A stretch of DNA of 54,360 bases from Pelatocladus maniniholoensis HA4357-MV3. Lineage in GTDB: Bacteria; Cyanobacteriota; Cyanobacteriia; Cyanobacteriales; Nostocaceae. Shown here in pieces: positions 35,572-43,821 of this stretch; the stretch's first letter is position 1, and every line of letters starts with the position of its first letter. The notes beneath the pieces were generated by a model. It had not been told where the DNA came from, did no database searches, and saw only the letters and a program-made list of their open reading frames with translations. The stretch is from the NCBI GenBank assembly GCA_019359115.1, contig JAHHHW010000097.1, forward strand, positions 1 through 54,360. Direction: 5' to 3'. Made by a program: the position numbers and the translations under genes.

Positions 35572-35660
35572 CAGGGATCAGGGATCGCAGACAAGGAGGA
35601 CAACTAATCAGTTATCAGTTATTCAGTGATCAGTTATCAAATTAAACTGTTAACTGATTC

Positions 35661-35777
35661 ATCCCCGATCCCCAATCCCCAATCCCCAATCCCCATTACC
35701 CCTTATCCCCTCCAGGAGACCCCTACCTTCCCCTTATCCCCAGAGGGGACCCCACCTTCCCCAATCCCCAATCCCCA
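35661..35777. repeat. Heptameric tandem repeat (ATCCCCR)n and related low-complexity DNA
   Basis: Five copies of ATCCCCG/ATCCCCA lie at 35661-35695. Two similar blocks containing GACCCC-ACCTTCCCC follow (35700-35760). A second heptamer run, CCAATCCCCAATCCCCAATG, then reaches into the start codon of the SWIM gene at 35778. These are short tandemly repeated sequences of the type known from heterocystous cyanobacteria. Confidence 0.85.
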
Positions 35778-36614
35778 ATGACAAATTACACATTACAAGC
35801 AAGTCGAGAATGGTGGTCACAACGGTGGCTAGAATTATTAGATTCCTATCGCTTTAAGAAGCGTTTAGAACGTGGTAGAAACTATGCACGTCAAGGAAAT
35901 GTGCTTAGTATTGAGTTTGAGAGTGCAAAGGTGTTAGCGAAGGTTCAAGGTAGTGAAACAGAACCTTATATAGTTTCTCTTTCTCTTGACTCTTTTAGTG
36001 ATGAAGAGTGGGGTTATGTAGTAGAAACAATGTCTCAAAAAGCAATTTTTGCGGCTAAACTTTTGGCAGGAGAAATGCCACAAAATATAGAAGAAGTTTT
36101 TAGTGCTAATGGGATTTCGCTATTTCCTTTTACTCTATCTGATGTCCACAGTAGATGTTCTTGTCCTGATAAAGCAAATCCCTGTAAACATATTGCAGCA
36201 GTTTACTATCAGTTAGGCGATCGCTTTAGCGAAGATCCTTTTGTACTCTTTCTATTGCGGGGACGCACAAAAGAGCAAATTATTAGCAACTTACGTCAGT
36301 TACGTAGTGCGAATATTGAAGTCCCAACAGATAAAACTCTAGACGATAAAGAGTTGGTTTCACAAACTCAATATTCTTTAAATATAGAATCTTTTTGGCA
36401 ATATCATGAGCCTTTAGAATCTTCTTTAGTTGTAATCGCGCCATCAACTAGTGAAACAGTTTTAGATGTTTTAGGAGCAATTCCTCTTGCTAAAGAAGAG
36501 GAAAATCTTGCAAGCTTAACTGCGGCTGATCTAGCTATGAAATATTTAGATACAATTTACAAAGATGTTAGCCAAAAAGCCTTTTTGGCTGCTATGAATG
36601 TAGGTGTAAATTGA
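35778..36614 (+). CDS. SWIM zinc-finger protein
   Basis: The 278-residue protein starts MTNYTLQASREWWSQRWLEL and contains a SWIM finger, SRCSCPDKANPCKHIAAVYY, with ligands C127, C129, C136 and H138. SWIM domains bind DNA or protein. Genes of this type sit next to SNF2 helicases in many bacteria, as here, so joint action is likely. The C-terminal half is helical with no further motif recognised. The start codon directly follows heptamer repeats and has no Shine-Dalgarno-like sequence, so translation may depend on coupling or leaderless-like initiation. Confidence 0.88.
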   Translation: MTNYTLQASREWWSQRWLELLDSYRFKKRLERGRNYARQGNVLSIEFESAKVLAKVQGSETEPYIVSLSLDSFSDEEWGYVVETMSQKAIFAAKLLAGEMPQNIEEVFSANGISLFPFTLSDVHSRCSCPDKANPCKHIAAVYYQLGDRFSEDPFVLFLLRGRTKEQIISNLRQLRSANIEVPTDKTLDDKELVSQTQYSLNIESFWQYHEPLESSLVVIAPSTSETVLDVLGAIPLAKEEENLASLTAADLAMKYLDTIYKDVSQKAFLAAMNVGVN

Positions 36615-36649
36615 TATGTCAAAAGTCAGATTAGTTTATATATATTTAG

Positions 36650-36703
36650 CTCACCCCGACTACTTATCCCTTTTCCTTAGCAAGAAGAGGGAATGGGGGT
36701 GAG
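36650..36703. terminator. Extended hairpin between convergent genes
   Basis: CTCACCCC (36650) pairs with GGGGTGAG (to 36703), with internal matching CCC...GGG and CCT...AGG segments. It lies between the SWIM gene and the convergent VOC-like gene and can serve both. Confidence 0.55.
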
Positions 36704-36731
36704 GTTGTGTATTTTATTTAGTTCAAATTCT

Positions 36732-37322
36732 TCAATTTGCAACTTCAGCCATCTCAATAACTCGCCCTTCGTAATCTTTAACCAAAAAGTTCAAGGGTTT
36801 TCTGCTGCGAATTTTGAATTTCAACCCCCGCACCTCTACCCGCATTAAAATCATTTCCATACATTCGTGGTCAAAGCAAACGTGGCGTTGTTGATTTTTG
36901 GTACCTAAACTAGCTCCCGTAATTACATGCAACTGAACGTTTTTCTTAAGTTGATACCAAAGTCCTTCACTTCCATTCGACATTTTGTTAGCAAAGGAAG
37001 GACTGCTTCCTAAGTAAAGCGGATCAACTCCTGTTGCGCCTATAGTTTGCTCATAATTGTAGTAGTAGTGTAGCGGTACTTCTGCTGCTGGTAAATCTAG
37101 GAGTCCTTCATACAACTGTCGTGCAATTTCGAGATCCGACACCATAACCGTATATACCTTTGGCGCACTGGTAAGAAACATCCACATGGCGCCGGCATAG
37201 GCTGCTAGTAGCATCACCATTATGCCTTGAGTAGAGAAAAGGCTATCTAGTGGTATGGAAGGCAAAAAAGAGCCAAAAGTATATGTATTAACCAAGAATG
37301 GTGTCACACTTGCTATAAACAT
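36732..37322 (-). CDS. Membrane-anchored VOC (glyoxalase/bleomycin-resistance)-like protein
   Basis: The 196-residue protein has an N-terminal hydrophobic region with two segments (MFIASVTPFLVNTYTFGSFL; QGIMVMLLAAYAGAMWMFLT). A VOC-type fold follows: PKVYTVMVSDLEIARQLYEG LLDLPAAEVPLHYYYNYE (split), GLWYQLKKNVQLHVITGASL, QRHVCFDHECMEMILMRVEV RGLKFKIRSRKPLNFLVKDY (split) and EGRVIEMAEVAN. The order and the final D-x-x-G-x-V-I-E-M match VOC proteins, but the metal-ligand pattern is incomplete. Substrate unknown. The membrane anchor is unusual for the superfamily. Confidence 0.7.
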   Translation of the reverse strand: MFIASVTPFLVNTYTFGSFLPSIPLDSLFSTQGIMVMLLAAYAGAMWMFLTSAPKVYTVMVSDLEIARQLYEGLLDLPAAEVPLHYYYNYEQTIGATGVDPLYLGSSPSFANKMSNGSEGLWYQLKKNVQLHVITGASLGTKNQQRHVCFDHECMEMILMRVEVRGLKFKIRSRKPLNFLVKDYEGRVIEMAEVAN

Positions 37323-37524
37323 GAACAGAATCGGGAATTATATATAAGGGAGTCGCTTTTGTTTTGTAAATTATGACTTAAATAAAGTCTTTATTTCTAG
37401 TGTACCAAGTGCTAATCTGCCTTGGTGTTAGCTCAAAAACAGGCTTACACCAACAGACTATGCGATTAATTACTATAGATTGCTATTGCTAAGTTAATTC
37501 TAACAACATAAGCTGATTCGGACT

Positions 37525-38163
37525 GTGCAAATACCTCATTTTCCTGAAGCTAATCATCCCCTAGTGAAGTCACTGTTCCATCACACTGATCCAGAACTCG
37601 TCAGGTTGTTCCAGCAACATCCAGAGTCGGGAAGATACTTTACAGCTATTTTTTGCCGTTATAGCCCCATAGTTTATACAGTGATTCGTCATTCGGCGCG
37701 ATCGCCTGTGCAAGCAGATTATTTATTTGCTCTAACTTGGCGACATATCTACTATGAATTGGGTGGATTTAATCTCGGTAGCACTCAACCTGGTAGAGAA
37801 AGTCTGAGCTTACAAAATTGGCTCATTGATCAGACTGCTTACTGCATCAACGAGATTGAACTTCCTCCAACTGAAGCAATTCATTATTCTCTCAAAGCGA
37901 CTTCTGTACCGTTATGGTGTTATTTAGAACAATCATTAGATCAAATGGCACCAGTATTACGCTTGATGGTTCTGATGGCTCAAACCTTCCATTGGAGCGA
38001 AACAAGAATTGCTGCCTATCTACAAGCTGAAGGAGAAGCGATCGCTCCTAGCGAAGTAGCCAATTTTCTCCAAGAAGGTTATCGTATGCTAGAGGATAAG
38101 TTACCAACAGATATTCGTGCTATCTACTTGGGTGAAAATTTACTGCCACCAGCTATTGCGTAG
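37525..38163 (+). CDS. Sigma-70-like protein (group uncertain)
   Basis: Starting from GTG (37525), the 212-residue protein reads YFTAIFCRYSPIVYTVIRHS ARSPVQADYLFALTWRHIYY (split), which resembles sigma region 2. PVLRLMVLMAQTFHWSETRI AAYLQAEGEAIAPSEVANFL (split) and EGYRMLEDKLP resemble region 4 with a helix-turn-helix. Length and layout suit an ECF-like sigma factor of cyanobacteria, but the DNA-melting residues are poorly conserved. It may be a diverged sigma factor or a regulator derived from one. No anti-sigma gene is adjacent. Confidence 0.6.
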   Translation: MQIPHFPEANHPLVKSLFHHTDPELVRLFQQHPESGRYFTAIFCRYSPIVYTVIRHSARSPVQADYLFALTWRHIYYELGGFNLGSTQPGRESLSLQNWLIDQTAYCINEIELPPTEAIHYSLKATSVPLWCYLEQSLDQMAPVLRLMVLMAQTFHWSETRIAAYLQAEGEAIAPSEVANFLQEGYRMLEDKLPTDIRAIYLGENLLPPAIA

Positions 38164-38251
38164 AAACCACTAAAATATGTGTATTTATTAGTAACAAATA
38201 ATCAAAAGTAATTAAATTATTCTTGAAGCCGCAATTTTACGGTCAAATTTT

Positions 38252-39340
38252 ATGAAAGAATGGTATTTGATACCTTTTTCTTATTTTTCTTGTCTCCCTT
38301 TCCCTTTGCTCTTTTTAGTTGCTAGTTTTATATCTCATCCCATAGTGACTAATGCTGTGGATATTACTGAACAACTCCATGGTCAGACAGATAAATCTGT
38401 AGTCCAACAATCAACTGACCAAGCAGATACTTTACTGCGAATTGGTCAGCAGCAACAAGCTTCTGGGAGATCTGACAAAGCAATCGAGTCTTGGTTACAA
38501 GCACTCTCAATTTATCATTCGATTGGTGATCTCAATGCCCAGGGTTTAATTTACGATTACCTTGGTAGAGGTTATGTCCAGTTGGGTCGTTACAAAGAAG
38601 CAGAAGACGCTATACGCCGACGCCTAGCGATCGCTCGTGATACCCATGACTTTCAAAGTCAAATCTTCGCCTTGAATAATATAGGTACACTATTGTTGCA
38701 ACAAGGCGAACCCACTGCTAGTTTGCAAACTCTTACAGAAGCTCTGGAAATTGCTCGCCATGTAAAAAATCTTGAAGGTCAAGGATTATCTTTGAGTAAT
38801 TTGGGGCTAGCAAATGCGAGGTTAGGAAATTACAATAAAGCCATCAAACTTTATGAGAATGCTCTAAGTTTCCGACGTCAGGTTCGTGATTCCATTGGTG
38901 AGGCTAATACTCTGAATAATTTAGGTGAGACCTACCTAGCAGCAGGAGATTATCAAGGTACAATTGGGATTTACGGATCAGCATTGCGGATTGCAAAATA
39001 CAGTGGCGATCGCGTAAACGAATTACGAGCAATTGATGGTTTAGTAATTGCTCACAGTTCTGTGGGACGCTATGAACGTGCCTTTGATTTGTTACAGCAA
39101 CGATTAACACTAGCTCAAGAATTACAAAATCGACAAGAAGAATTAAAATCTTTTGAGTCTTATGCTAAGTTATACGAGCAAATAGGTAATTTCCCAACCG
39201 CCCGTAATTTTTATGAAAGGGCTATTACCATAGCAAAAATGCTAGAAGACAGTAAGCAAGAAGTACGATTAATTGACCGACTCACTCAAATGATGCGAAA
39301 AGCTAACTTATTATCTCAAACAAACAGAACAAAGAAATGA
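38252..39340 (+). CDS. Exported TPR protein
   Basis: The 362-residue protein has an N-terminal signal sequence (MKEWYLIPFSYFSCLPFPLL followed by FLVASFISHP) and six or more TPR units of the tetratrico/Kinesin-light-chain type: LLRIGQQQQASGRSDKAIES, LIYDYLGRGYVQLGRYKEAE, FALNNIGTLLLQQGEPTASL, LSLSNLGLANARLGNYNKAI, NTLNNLGETYLAAGDYQGTI. Likely a periplasmic or lumenal scaffold. No enzymatic domain is seen. It ends shortly before a terminator hairpin. Confidence 0.85.
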   Translation: MKEWYLIPFSYFSCLPFPLLFLVASFISHPIVTNAVDITEQLHGQTDKSVVQQSTDQADTLLRIGQQQQASGRSDKAIESWLQALSIYHSIGDLNAQGLIYDYLGRGYVQLGRYKEAEDAIRRRLAIARDTHDFQSQIFALNNIGTLLLQQGEPTASLQTLTEALEIARHVKNLEGQGLSLSNLGLANARLGNYNKAIKLYENALSFRRQVRDSIGEANTLNNLGETYLAAGDYQGTIGIYGSALRIAKYSGDRVNELRAIDGLVIAHSSVGRYERAFDLLQQRLTLAQELQNRQEELKSFESYAKLYEQIGNFPTARNFYERAITIAKMLEDSKQEVRLIDRLTQMMRKANLLSQTNRTKK

Positions 39341-39369
39341 CAAATAACCACCAATAAAGAAAAAGCAAA

Positions 39370-39386
39370 GCCCGCTAAATGCGGGC
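39370..39386 (+). terminator. Hairpin terminator after the TPR gene
   Basis: GCCCGC-TAAAT-GCGGGC lies 30 bases after the stop; the following tract is A/G-rich, so efficiency is uncertain. Confidence 0.6.
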
Positions 39387-39425
39387 TAGAGCAAAGGAAA
39401 TTAAAATTAATTGAATTTTATATTA

Positions 39426-39589
39426 GACCTCTTGCAAAATTATTTTGTGGTATGATTAAAAGTTTTCTTCAAAATGCACATCAAAATCTATACAGAGAAC
39501 TTTTATTACTTTATTGGTATTTCTGATTGAAATGGAACGCAAATTTTAAAAACTTTCTATCATACCATGAATTATTTTTGCAAGAGGTC
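39426..39589. mobile_element. 164-bp MITE-like element at the psb30 stop codon
   Basis: The left end GACCTCTTGCAAAATTATTT... and the reverse complement of the right end GACCTCTTGCAAAAATAATT... share about 32 bases, including a conserved inner TGGTATGAT. TATTA flanks both ends (39421-39425 and 39590-39594). The right-hand copy supplies the TAA stop of psb30, read on the minus strand (39592-39594). There is no open frame inside. The parent insertion sequence is not identified. Confidence 0.8.
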
Positions 39590-39591
39590 TA

Positions 39592-39714
39592 TTAGAGGTC
39601 GCCACCGCGAAAAGCTAGTACAAAAATTACTGCTGGCCCAGCTAGCATGATCAGTGCTACGAATAATAGCTGAAAAATTACTTCCCAATTGATATTGGCT
39701 ATAGCCTCAAACAT
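39592..39714 (-). CDS. psb30: Photosystem II reaction centre protein Psb30 (Ycf12)
   Basis: The 40-residue protein reads [20 protein letters not shown] followed by [20 protein letters not shown]. One membrane helix with the conserved [16 protein letters not shown] end is the hallmark of Psb30/Ycf12, a low-molecular-weight photosystem II subunit in the thylakoid membrane. The short length matches the family (about 33-46). The stop codon lies within the target duplication of the adjoining MITE, so the coding part is intact but the natural 3' end and terminator have been displaced. Confidence 0.95.
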   Translation of the reverse strand: MFEAIANINWEVIFQLLFVALIMLAGPAVIFVLAFRGGDL

Positions 39715-39757
39715 TAGTTGCTCCCAAAAAACTAAAAAGAATGTATTACTCTATTTT

Positions 39758-40145
39758 GACATCCTCACTGCCCTATAAGTGCAGTGATTCTTCGCCACGC
39801 CAGTAACCTACGCACTTTGTAGGGGAACTGGTCGCCGAATGGGGTTGACGTTTCATTGAGAAAAGCCTGAAATCAGGTCTTACACTCTCTCTACACCCGT
39901 TTTAAGTCTCGGAATGCCCTTCCGCGACTAATCGACTACAAGTTATTAAATTTTGAGTTTTTCCTTTGGGTCGTTGACCGTAGCTGTTTCAACGCGTCTT
40001 GAGCCTAGAGGGGGATCGTTAATCCAAGTGTATTTTAACATCAAAGCCGGTACTTCAAGGACGGGGCTTGTATCCCATTATTTTCGGTCAAACCCGGAAT
40101 TAATCATATCTGGCGATCGCCTATTAAATTTAATTTACTTAACAA
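39758..40145 (-). pseudogene. IS200/IS605-type TnpB C-terminal remnant and right end
   Basis: On the minus strand a decayed frame ends INDPPLGSRRVETATVNDPK EKLKI (split) at TAA 39946-39948, the kind of tail seen in cyanobacterial TnpB, with an in-frame stop further upstream. From 39760 to 39945 follows the non-coding right-end segment, closed by the GCAGTGAGGATGTCAA hairpin (fwd TTGACATCCTCACTGC at 39759-39774, pairing with GCAGTGATT at 39782-39790). In active elements this part encodes the guide RNA. No RuvC core remains. Confidence 0.55.
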
Positions 40146-40388
40146 AATTATAAGAAACCACATAAAAAACTAAGGTAGCAAGATGTATATGGCTGAATCC
40201 TGAAATTAGTAAACAGTAACAGCCACAGTAAAATAAGTGTCATCAGCACCTTCCAGCAAGCTTCAGAACCTGATAACTGATAACGGACGCGTAGACGCTC
40301 GTAAGAGTATAATCGCGTCTCTAGCTAACTGATAACTGTACAAACGCGATTAATCGCGTCTAACTGATAATTGAAAAAGGTAAAAAAA

Positions 40389-40748
40389 ATGACAATCTGG
40401 CAATGTATAAAACAATGTGGAGCCTGCTGTCATCTCGATCCTAAATACCGTCCAGACTTACACGAATATTTAAATCCAGACGAACTAGAACTTTATTTAA
40501 GTATGGTAGGTGAAGATGGATGGTGTATTAACTACGACCATGATAGTCGTGAATGCCGCATTTACTCTGATCGCCCACGTTTTTGTCGAGTAGAACCAGA
40601 CGTATTTGAAGATATGTATAGCATTAACTCAGAAGATTTAAACGATTTTGCCATTGAGTGTTGCCAACAACAAATAGAAGGTGTTTATGGCGATCGCAGT
40701 CTCGAAATGCTGCGCTTCAATCAAACCGTCGGATACATCGCAAAGTAA
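40389..40748 (+). CDS. YkgJ-family cysteine-cluster protein
   Basis: From ATG 40389 the protein has 119 residues: MTIWQCIKQCGACCHLDPKY, with C6, C10, C13 and C14, then WCINYDHDSRECRIYSDRPR FCRVEP (split) with three more cysteines. The C-x3-C-x2-CC...C...C-x-x-Y-x-x-R-P-x-x-C arrangement defines the YkgJ/UPF0153 zinc- or iron-sulfur-cluster family. Biochemical role is unsettled. A TTG at 40371 is also open but lacks support. It may be co-transcribed with aroK (60 bases gap). Confidence 0.88.
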   Translation: MTIWQCIKQCGACCHLDPKYRPDLHEYLNPDELELYLSMVGEDGWCINYDHDSRECRIYSDRPRFCRVEPDVFEDMYSINSEDLNDFAIECCQQQIEGVYGDRSLEMLRFNQTVGYIAK

Positions 40749-40807
40749 GAATAGGTGATTTGTCTAAAATCTACTAAAATCTAAAATCCAAAATTGCTAG
40801 AACTGGA

Positions 40808-41392
40808 GTGCAGCGACAGGTGAATGAGCGATTACAAGGAATCAACTTGTACTTAATAGGTATGATGGGTGCTGGTAAAACCACACTAGGGCGAATGTTA
40901 GCTCGTGAATTAAGATACGGCTTTGTAGATACTGATAATTTACTAGAAAAAGCAGCAGGAAAAACCATCAATCAACTTTTTGCTGAAGAAGGAGAAGCAG
41001 CATTTCGTCAGTTAGAAAGTCAGGTATTGGCACAAGTATGTGCTTTTACCAAGCTAGTCATTGCTACAGGTGGGGGAATAATACTGCGACGAGATAACTG
41101 GAGTTACCTGCATCACGGCATAATTATCTGGCTAGATGTACCAGTGGAAATACTATATAAACGTTTAGCAGAAGATACCACTAGACCATTACTGCAAGAT
41201 ACTGATCCTCAAGGAAAACTGCGATCGCTCCTCGAACAAAGACAAGCACTCTATAACCAAGCCGATCTGCGAATTACCATTACAGCAGAAGAAACCTCAG
41301 AACAAATCATCAAACGAATCATAGAAGCTATTCCTAGCATTCTCAAACAAACACAAGCAAATGGTCAATCGATTTTGGATTTTGGATTTTAG
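40808..41392 (+). CDS. aroK: Shikimate kinase
   Basis: Shikimate kinase phosphorylates shikimate in the chorismate pathway. The 194-residue protein starts with GTG and has the P-loop [19 protein letters not shown], the shikimate-binding [29 protein letters not shown], and the lid arginine in DTTRPLLQ. The first 13 residues ([13 protein letters not shown]) form a short extension before the first strand, which is normal in cyanobacterial AroK. C-terminal residues after about 180 are variable. Confidence 0.94.
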   Translation: MQRQVNERLQGINLYLIGMMGAGKTTLGRMLARELRYGFVDTDNLLEKAAGKTINQLFAEEGEAAFRQLESQVLAQVCAFTKLVIATGGGIILRRDNWSYLHHGIIIWLDVPVEILYKRLAEDTTRPLLQDTDPQGKLRSLLEQRQALYNQADLRITITAEETSEQIIKRIIEAIPSILKQTQANGQSILDFGF

Positions 41393-41475
41393 AAAATGGA
41401 ATTGATTTATCAACAATCCATAAAACACAAATTTTACGCAATACTGGTACAAGAACTTTTACACACAACAAACAA

Positions 41476-42957
41476 ATGGAAATTATACTTAGTAGTACCT
41501 CGCTTTTAGAGTGGACTGGAGATGGTTTGGCAGTAGGATTATTTGAAGATGCTACAGAGTTAACTGGCGAACTGGAGACTTTAGATCAGAAATTTGCTGG
41601 GTATATAAAAGAACTAATTGCAGAAGAAGAATTTAAGGGGAAAATCGGTAGTACTGCTGTCACAAGATTAGCTAGTGGTAGCCCAGTTCGTAAAATTATC
41701 TTGGTGGGTTTGGGAAAACTAGATGCAGTCAAATTGGATACTCTGCGTCGTGCTGCGGCTGTGGTTGCTCGCCAAGCCAAAAAGCAAAAAATTAAAACTC
41801 TAGGGATTAGTTTGCCTGTTTGGAATAACGATCCTGCCCAAACAGCCCAAGCCTTGGCTGAAGGTGTGGAGTTGGCACTGTATCAAGATAATCGCTTTAA
41901 GTCAGAGCCAGAGGATAAAGAGCCACAAATAGAAACCGTAGAATTACTGAATATGAGTGGACAAGAGGCTGCGATCGCTCGTGCGAATCAAATTAGTTCT
42001 GGAGTAATTTTGGCTAGGCAACTAGTAGCGGCTCCTGCGAACGAAGTCACACCAATTACAATGGCAGAAACCGCAACGGCGATCGCTTCCGAAACAGGAA
42101 TGCACATAGAAATTCTGGAACAAGAAGACTGTGAAAAGTTGGGTATGGGCGCGTTTTTGGGAGTAGCAAAAGCTTCTGATTTACCACCAAAATTTATTCA
42201 CCTCACCTACAAGCCAAATGTTACACCCAAACGCAAATTGGCAATTATTGGTAAAGGCTTAACCTTTGATTCTGGCGGACTTAACATCAAAGGCGCAGGT
42301 AGTGGGATCGAAACCATGAAAATTGACATGGGCGGTGCAGCAGCCACTTTTGGTGCAGCCAAAGCAATTGGTCAACTCAAGCCAGATGTGGAGGTTCACT
42401 TTATCTCCGCCGTCACTGAGAACATGATTAGTGGTCATGCGATGCACCCTGGTGATATTCTCAAAGCATCTAACGGTAAAACAATTGAAGTAAATAACAC
42501 CGATGCTGAAGGACGGTTAACTTTAGCTGATGCTTTGGTATTTGCTGATCAACTTGGAGTTGATGCGATCGTTGATTTAGCGACCCTCACTGGTGCTTGT
42601 GTAATTGCCCTTGGTGATGAGATTGCTGGTTTGTTTACACCTGATGATACTTTAGCCCAAGAGTTGGAAACAGCCGCTCAGGGCGCAGGCGAGAAAATTT
42701 GGCGGCTTCCAATGGAAGAAAAATATTTTGAAGGACTAAAATCTGGTATTGCGGACATGAAAAACACAGGTCCTCGTCCGGCTGGTTCTATTACTGCTGC
42801 CTTATTTTTAAAACAATTCGTCAAAGATACTGTAGCTTGGGCGCATCTGGATATAGCTGGAACTGTTTGGGCTGACAAAGAAAACGGTTATAACGGGTCT
42901 GGTGCAACTGGCTTCGGTGTTCGCACGCTTGTAAATTGGGTGCTGAATCACTCGTAA
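41476..42957 (+). CDS. pepA: Leucyl aminopeptidase (M17 family)
   Basis: The cytosolic M17 aminopeptidase removes N-terminal residues, chiefly Leu, using two metal ions. The 493-residue protein has a macro-like N-terminal domain. The catalytic domain has [20 protein letters not shown] (metal-binding Lys and Asp), [29 protein letters not shown] and [18 protein letters not shown], the family signature with Asp and Glu ligands plus the catalytic Arg. [20 protein letters not shown] completes it. It follows aroK by 83 bases and may be part of the same transcript. Confidence 0.96.
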   Translation: MEIILSSTSLLEWTGDGLAVGLFEDATELTGELETLDQKFAGYIKELIAEEEFKGKIGSTAVTRLASGSPVRKIILVGLGKLDAVKLDTLRRAAAVVARQAKKQKIKTLGISLPVWNNDPAQTAQALAEGVELALYQDNRFKSEPEDKEPQIETVELLNMSGQEAAIARANQISSGVILARQLVAAPANEVTPITMAETATAIASETGMHIEILEQEDCEKLGMGAFLGVAKASDLPPKFIHLTYKPNVTPKRKLAIIGKGLTFDSGGLNIKGAGSGIETMKIDMGGAAATFGAAKAIGQLKPDVEVHFISAVTENMISGHAMHPGDILKASNGKTIEVNNTDAEGRLTLADALVFADQLGVDAIVDLATLTGACVIALGDEIAGLFTPDDTLAQELETAAQGAGEKIWRLPMEEKYFEGLKSGIADMKNTGPRPAGSITAALFLKQFVKDTVAWAHLDIAGTVWADKENGYNGSGATGFGVRTLVNWVLNHS

Positions 42958-43054
42958 ATTCTTAGAAATAAGCAAATTAATTTTTTATTTGCAAGAGTTC
43001 GGATAAGACCAAAACCTTGTGTAAAGGCCGTAAAATTACGGTCTCTACATGACA

Positions 43055-43075
43055 AAATCCTGAACCGAACCGTAT
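43055..43075. repeat. Dispersed 20-mer shared with 10013-10036
   Basis: AAATCCTGAACCGAACCGTA here, and AAATCCTTAACCGAACCGTA at about 10014, differ by one base. Both lie in gene-free DNA. A small stem (GGCCGTAAAATTACGGTC) precedes it at 43027-43043. Confidence 0.5.
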
Positions 43076-43163
43076 GTAAGTTCATAAATCAAACCGGATT
43101 CCTATATTTTTGATAGTTTTAAGAAATTGTACATAGTAATATCTATTGGGAGATGGAGTAAGC

Positions 43164-43649
43164 GTGAAAGGAGGAAGTAAATATCAGCCACTTTTAGAAT
43201 ATCTCCAAAGAAGTGATTGCCCTGAAATCACTATTTCTTTTACAGAAATTGAAAAATTAATTAATCACACTCTACCCAACTCAGCTAGAAAAGAACGCCG
43301 ATGGTGGGGAAATCGCAGCACAGGTTCACCCCAAGCTTCAGCGTGGATGAAGGCGGGGTATGTAGTAGAACCTAACCTAGAAACACAAACCGTCACTTTT
43401 CGCCGCAAACCAACTGATAGCTACAAAGTGCAAACTGCAACCAATACTATCAACTGGAACAACGAAACCATCAAAGCACTACGCCTTAAAATGGGACTTT
43501 CCCAAAAAGAATTTGCCGAAGAGTTAGGTGTTCGCCAACAAACCGTCAGCGAGTGGGAAACAAGTGTATATGAACCAACTCGTGCCACATCAAAACTTTT
43601 AAGCATGATAGCTGAAAAAGCTGGATTTAAATATAAAACAGGAGATTGA
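43164..43649 (+). CDS. DUF7662-like domain plus XRE helix-turn-helix regulator
   Basis: From GTG 43164 (behind GGAG) the protein has 161 residues. The first half, KYQPLLEYLQRSDCPEITIS FTEIEKLINHTLPNSARKER (split) and RWWGNRSTGSPQASAWMKAG, has the F-x-E-I-E...L-P-x-S-A-R...W-W-x-N...A-W pattern of the DUF7662 group. The second half is an XRE/Cro domain, IKALRLKMGLSQKEFAEELG VRQQTVSEWETSVYEPTRAT (split). An in-frame TTG at 43146 is possible. A DNA-binding regulator is likely. No partner gene lies on the same strand; the candidate small RNA follows 40 bases after the stop. Confidence 0.78.
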   Translation: MKGGSKYQPLLEYLQRSDCPEITISFTEIEKLINHTLPNSARKERRWWGNRSTGSPQASAWMKAGYVVEPNLETQTVTFRRKPTDSYKVQTATNTINWNNETIKALRLKMGLSQKEFAEELGVRQQTVSEWETSVYEPTRATSKLLSMIAEKAGFKYKTGD

Positions 43650-43688
43650 CATCCTCCCACCATTGCACCTGTACTCGTAAATGATGTA

Positions 43689-43793
43689 TTGACAAAAATA
43701 TTCGCTACCGTGTATTCTTGTTAAGTAGGCTTTTTGGAAAAGTCGTTTTTGCACTATTTCAGGTTAAGGGGAAAAGTCCCCTTAATCTTTTCT
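43689..43793 (+). ncRNA. Candidate small RNA with promoter and terminator
   Basis: TTGACA (43689-43694) and TATTCT (43713-43718) are spaced by 18 bases, a good sigma-70-type promoter. About 45 bases further a stem, TTAAGGGG-AAAAGT-CCCCTTAA (43764-43785), is followed by TCTTTTCTCC. A transcript of about 65-70 nt from about 43725 would carry no open frame. It lies between two convergent genes; the hairpin can also end both. No known RNA family was recognised. Confidence 0.4.
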
Positions 43794-43821
43794 CCTAATA
43801 ACTGCTGCGAAGTCCATCTGG

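Noticed and set aside
35661-35780. Tandem repeats considered as a CRISPR array
   Set aside because: Units are 7 bp without spacers; likewise the heptamers at 46151 and 49431. No cas gene is present.
32320-36614. SNF2 helicase plus SWIM gene considered as a phage-defence system (DISARM-like)
   Set aside because: No methyltransferase, PLD or DUF1998 partner is near, and this two-gene pairing is common in cyanobacteria as ordinary chromosomal content.
43640-43670. TTGACATCCTCCC after the XRE gene, considered as an IS200/IS605 end
   Set aside because: It resembles the end motif at 39759 but has no matching hairpin arm or tnpB trace nearby.
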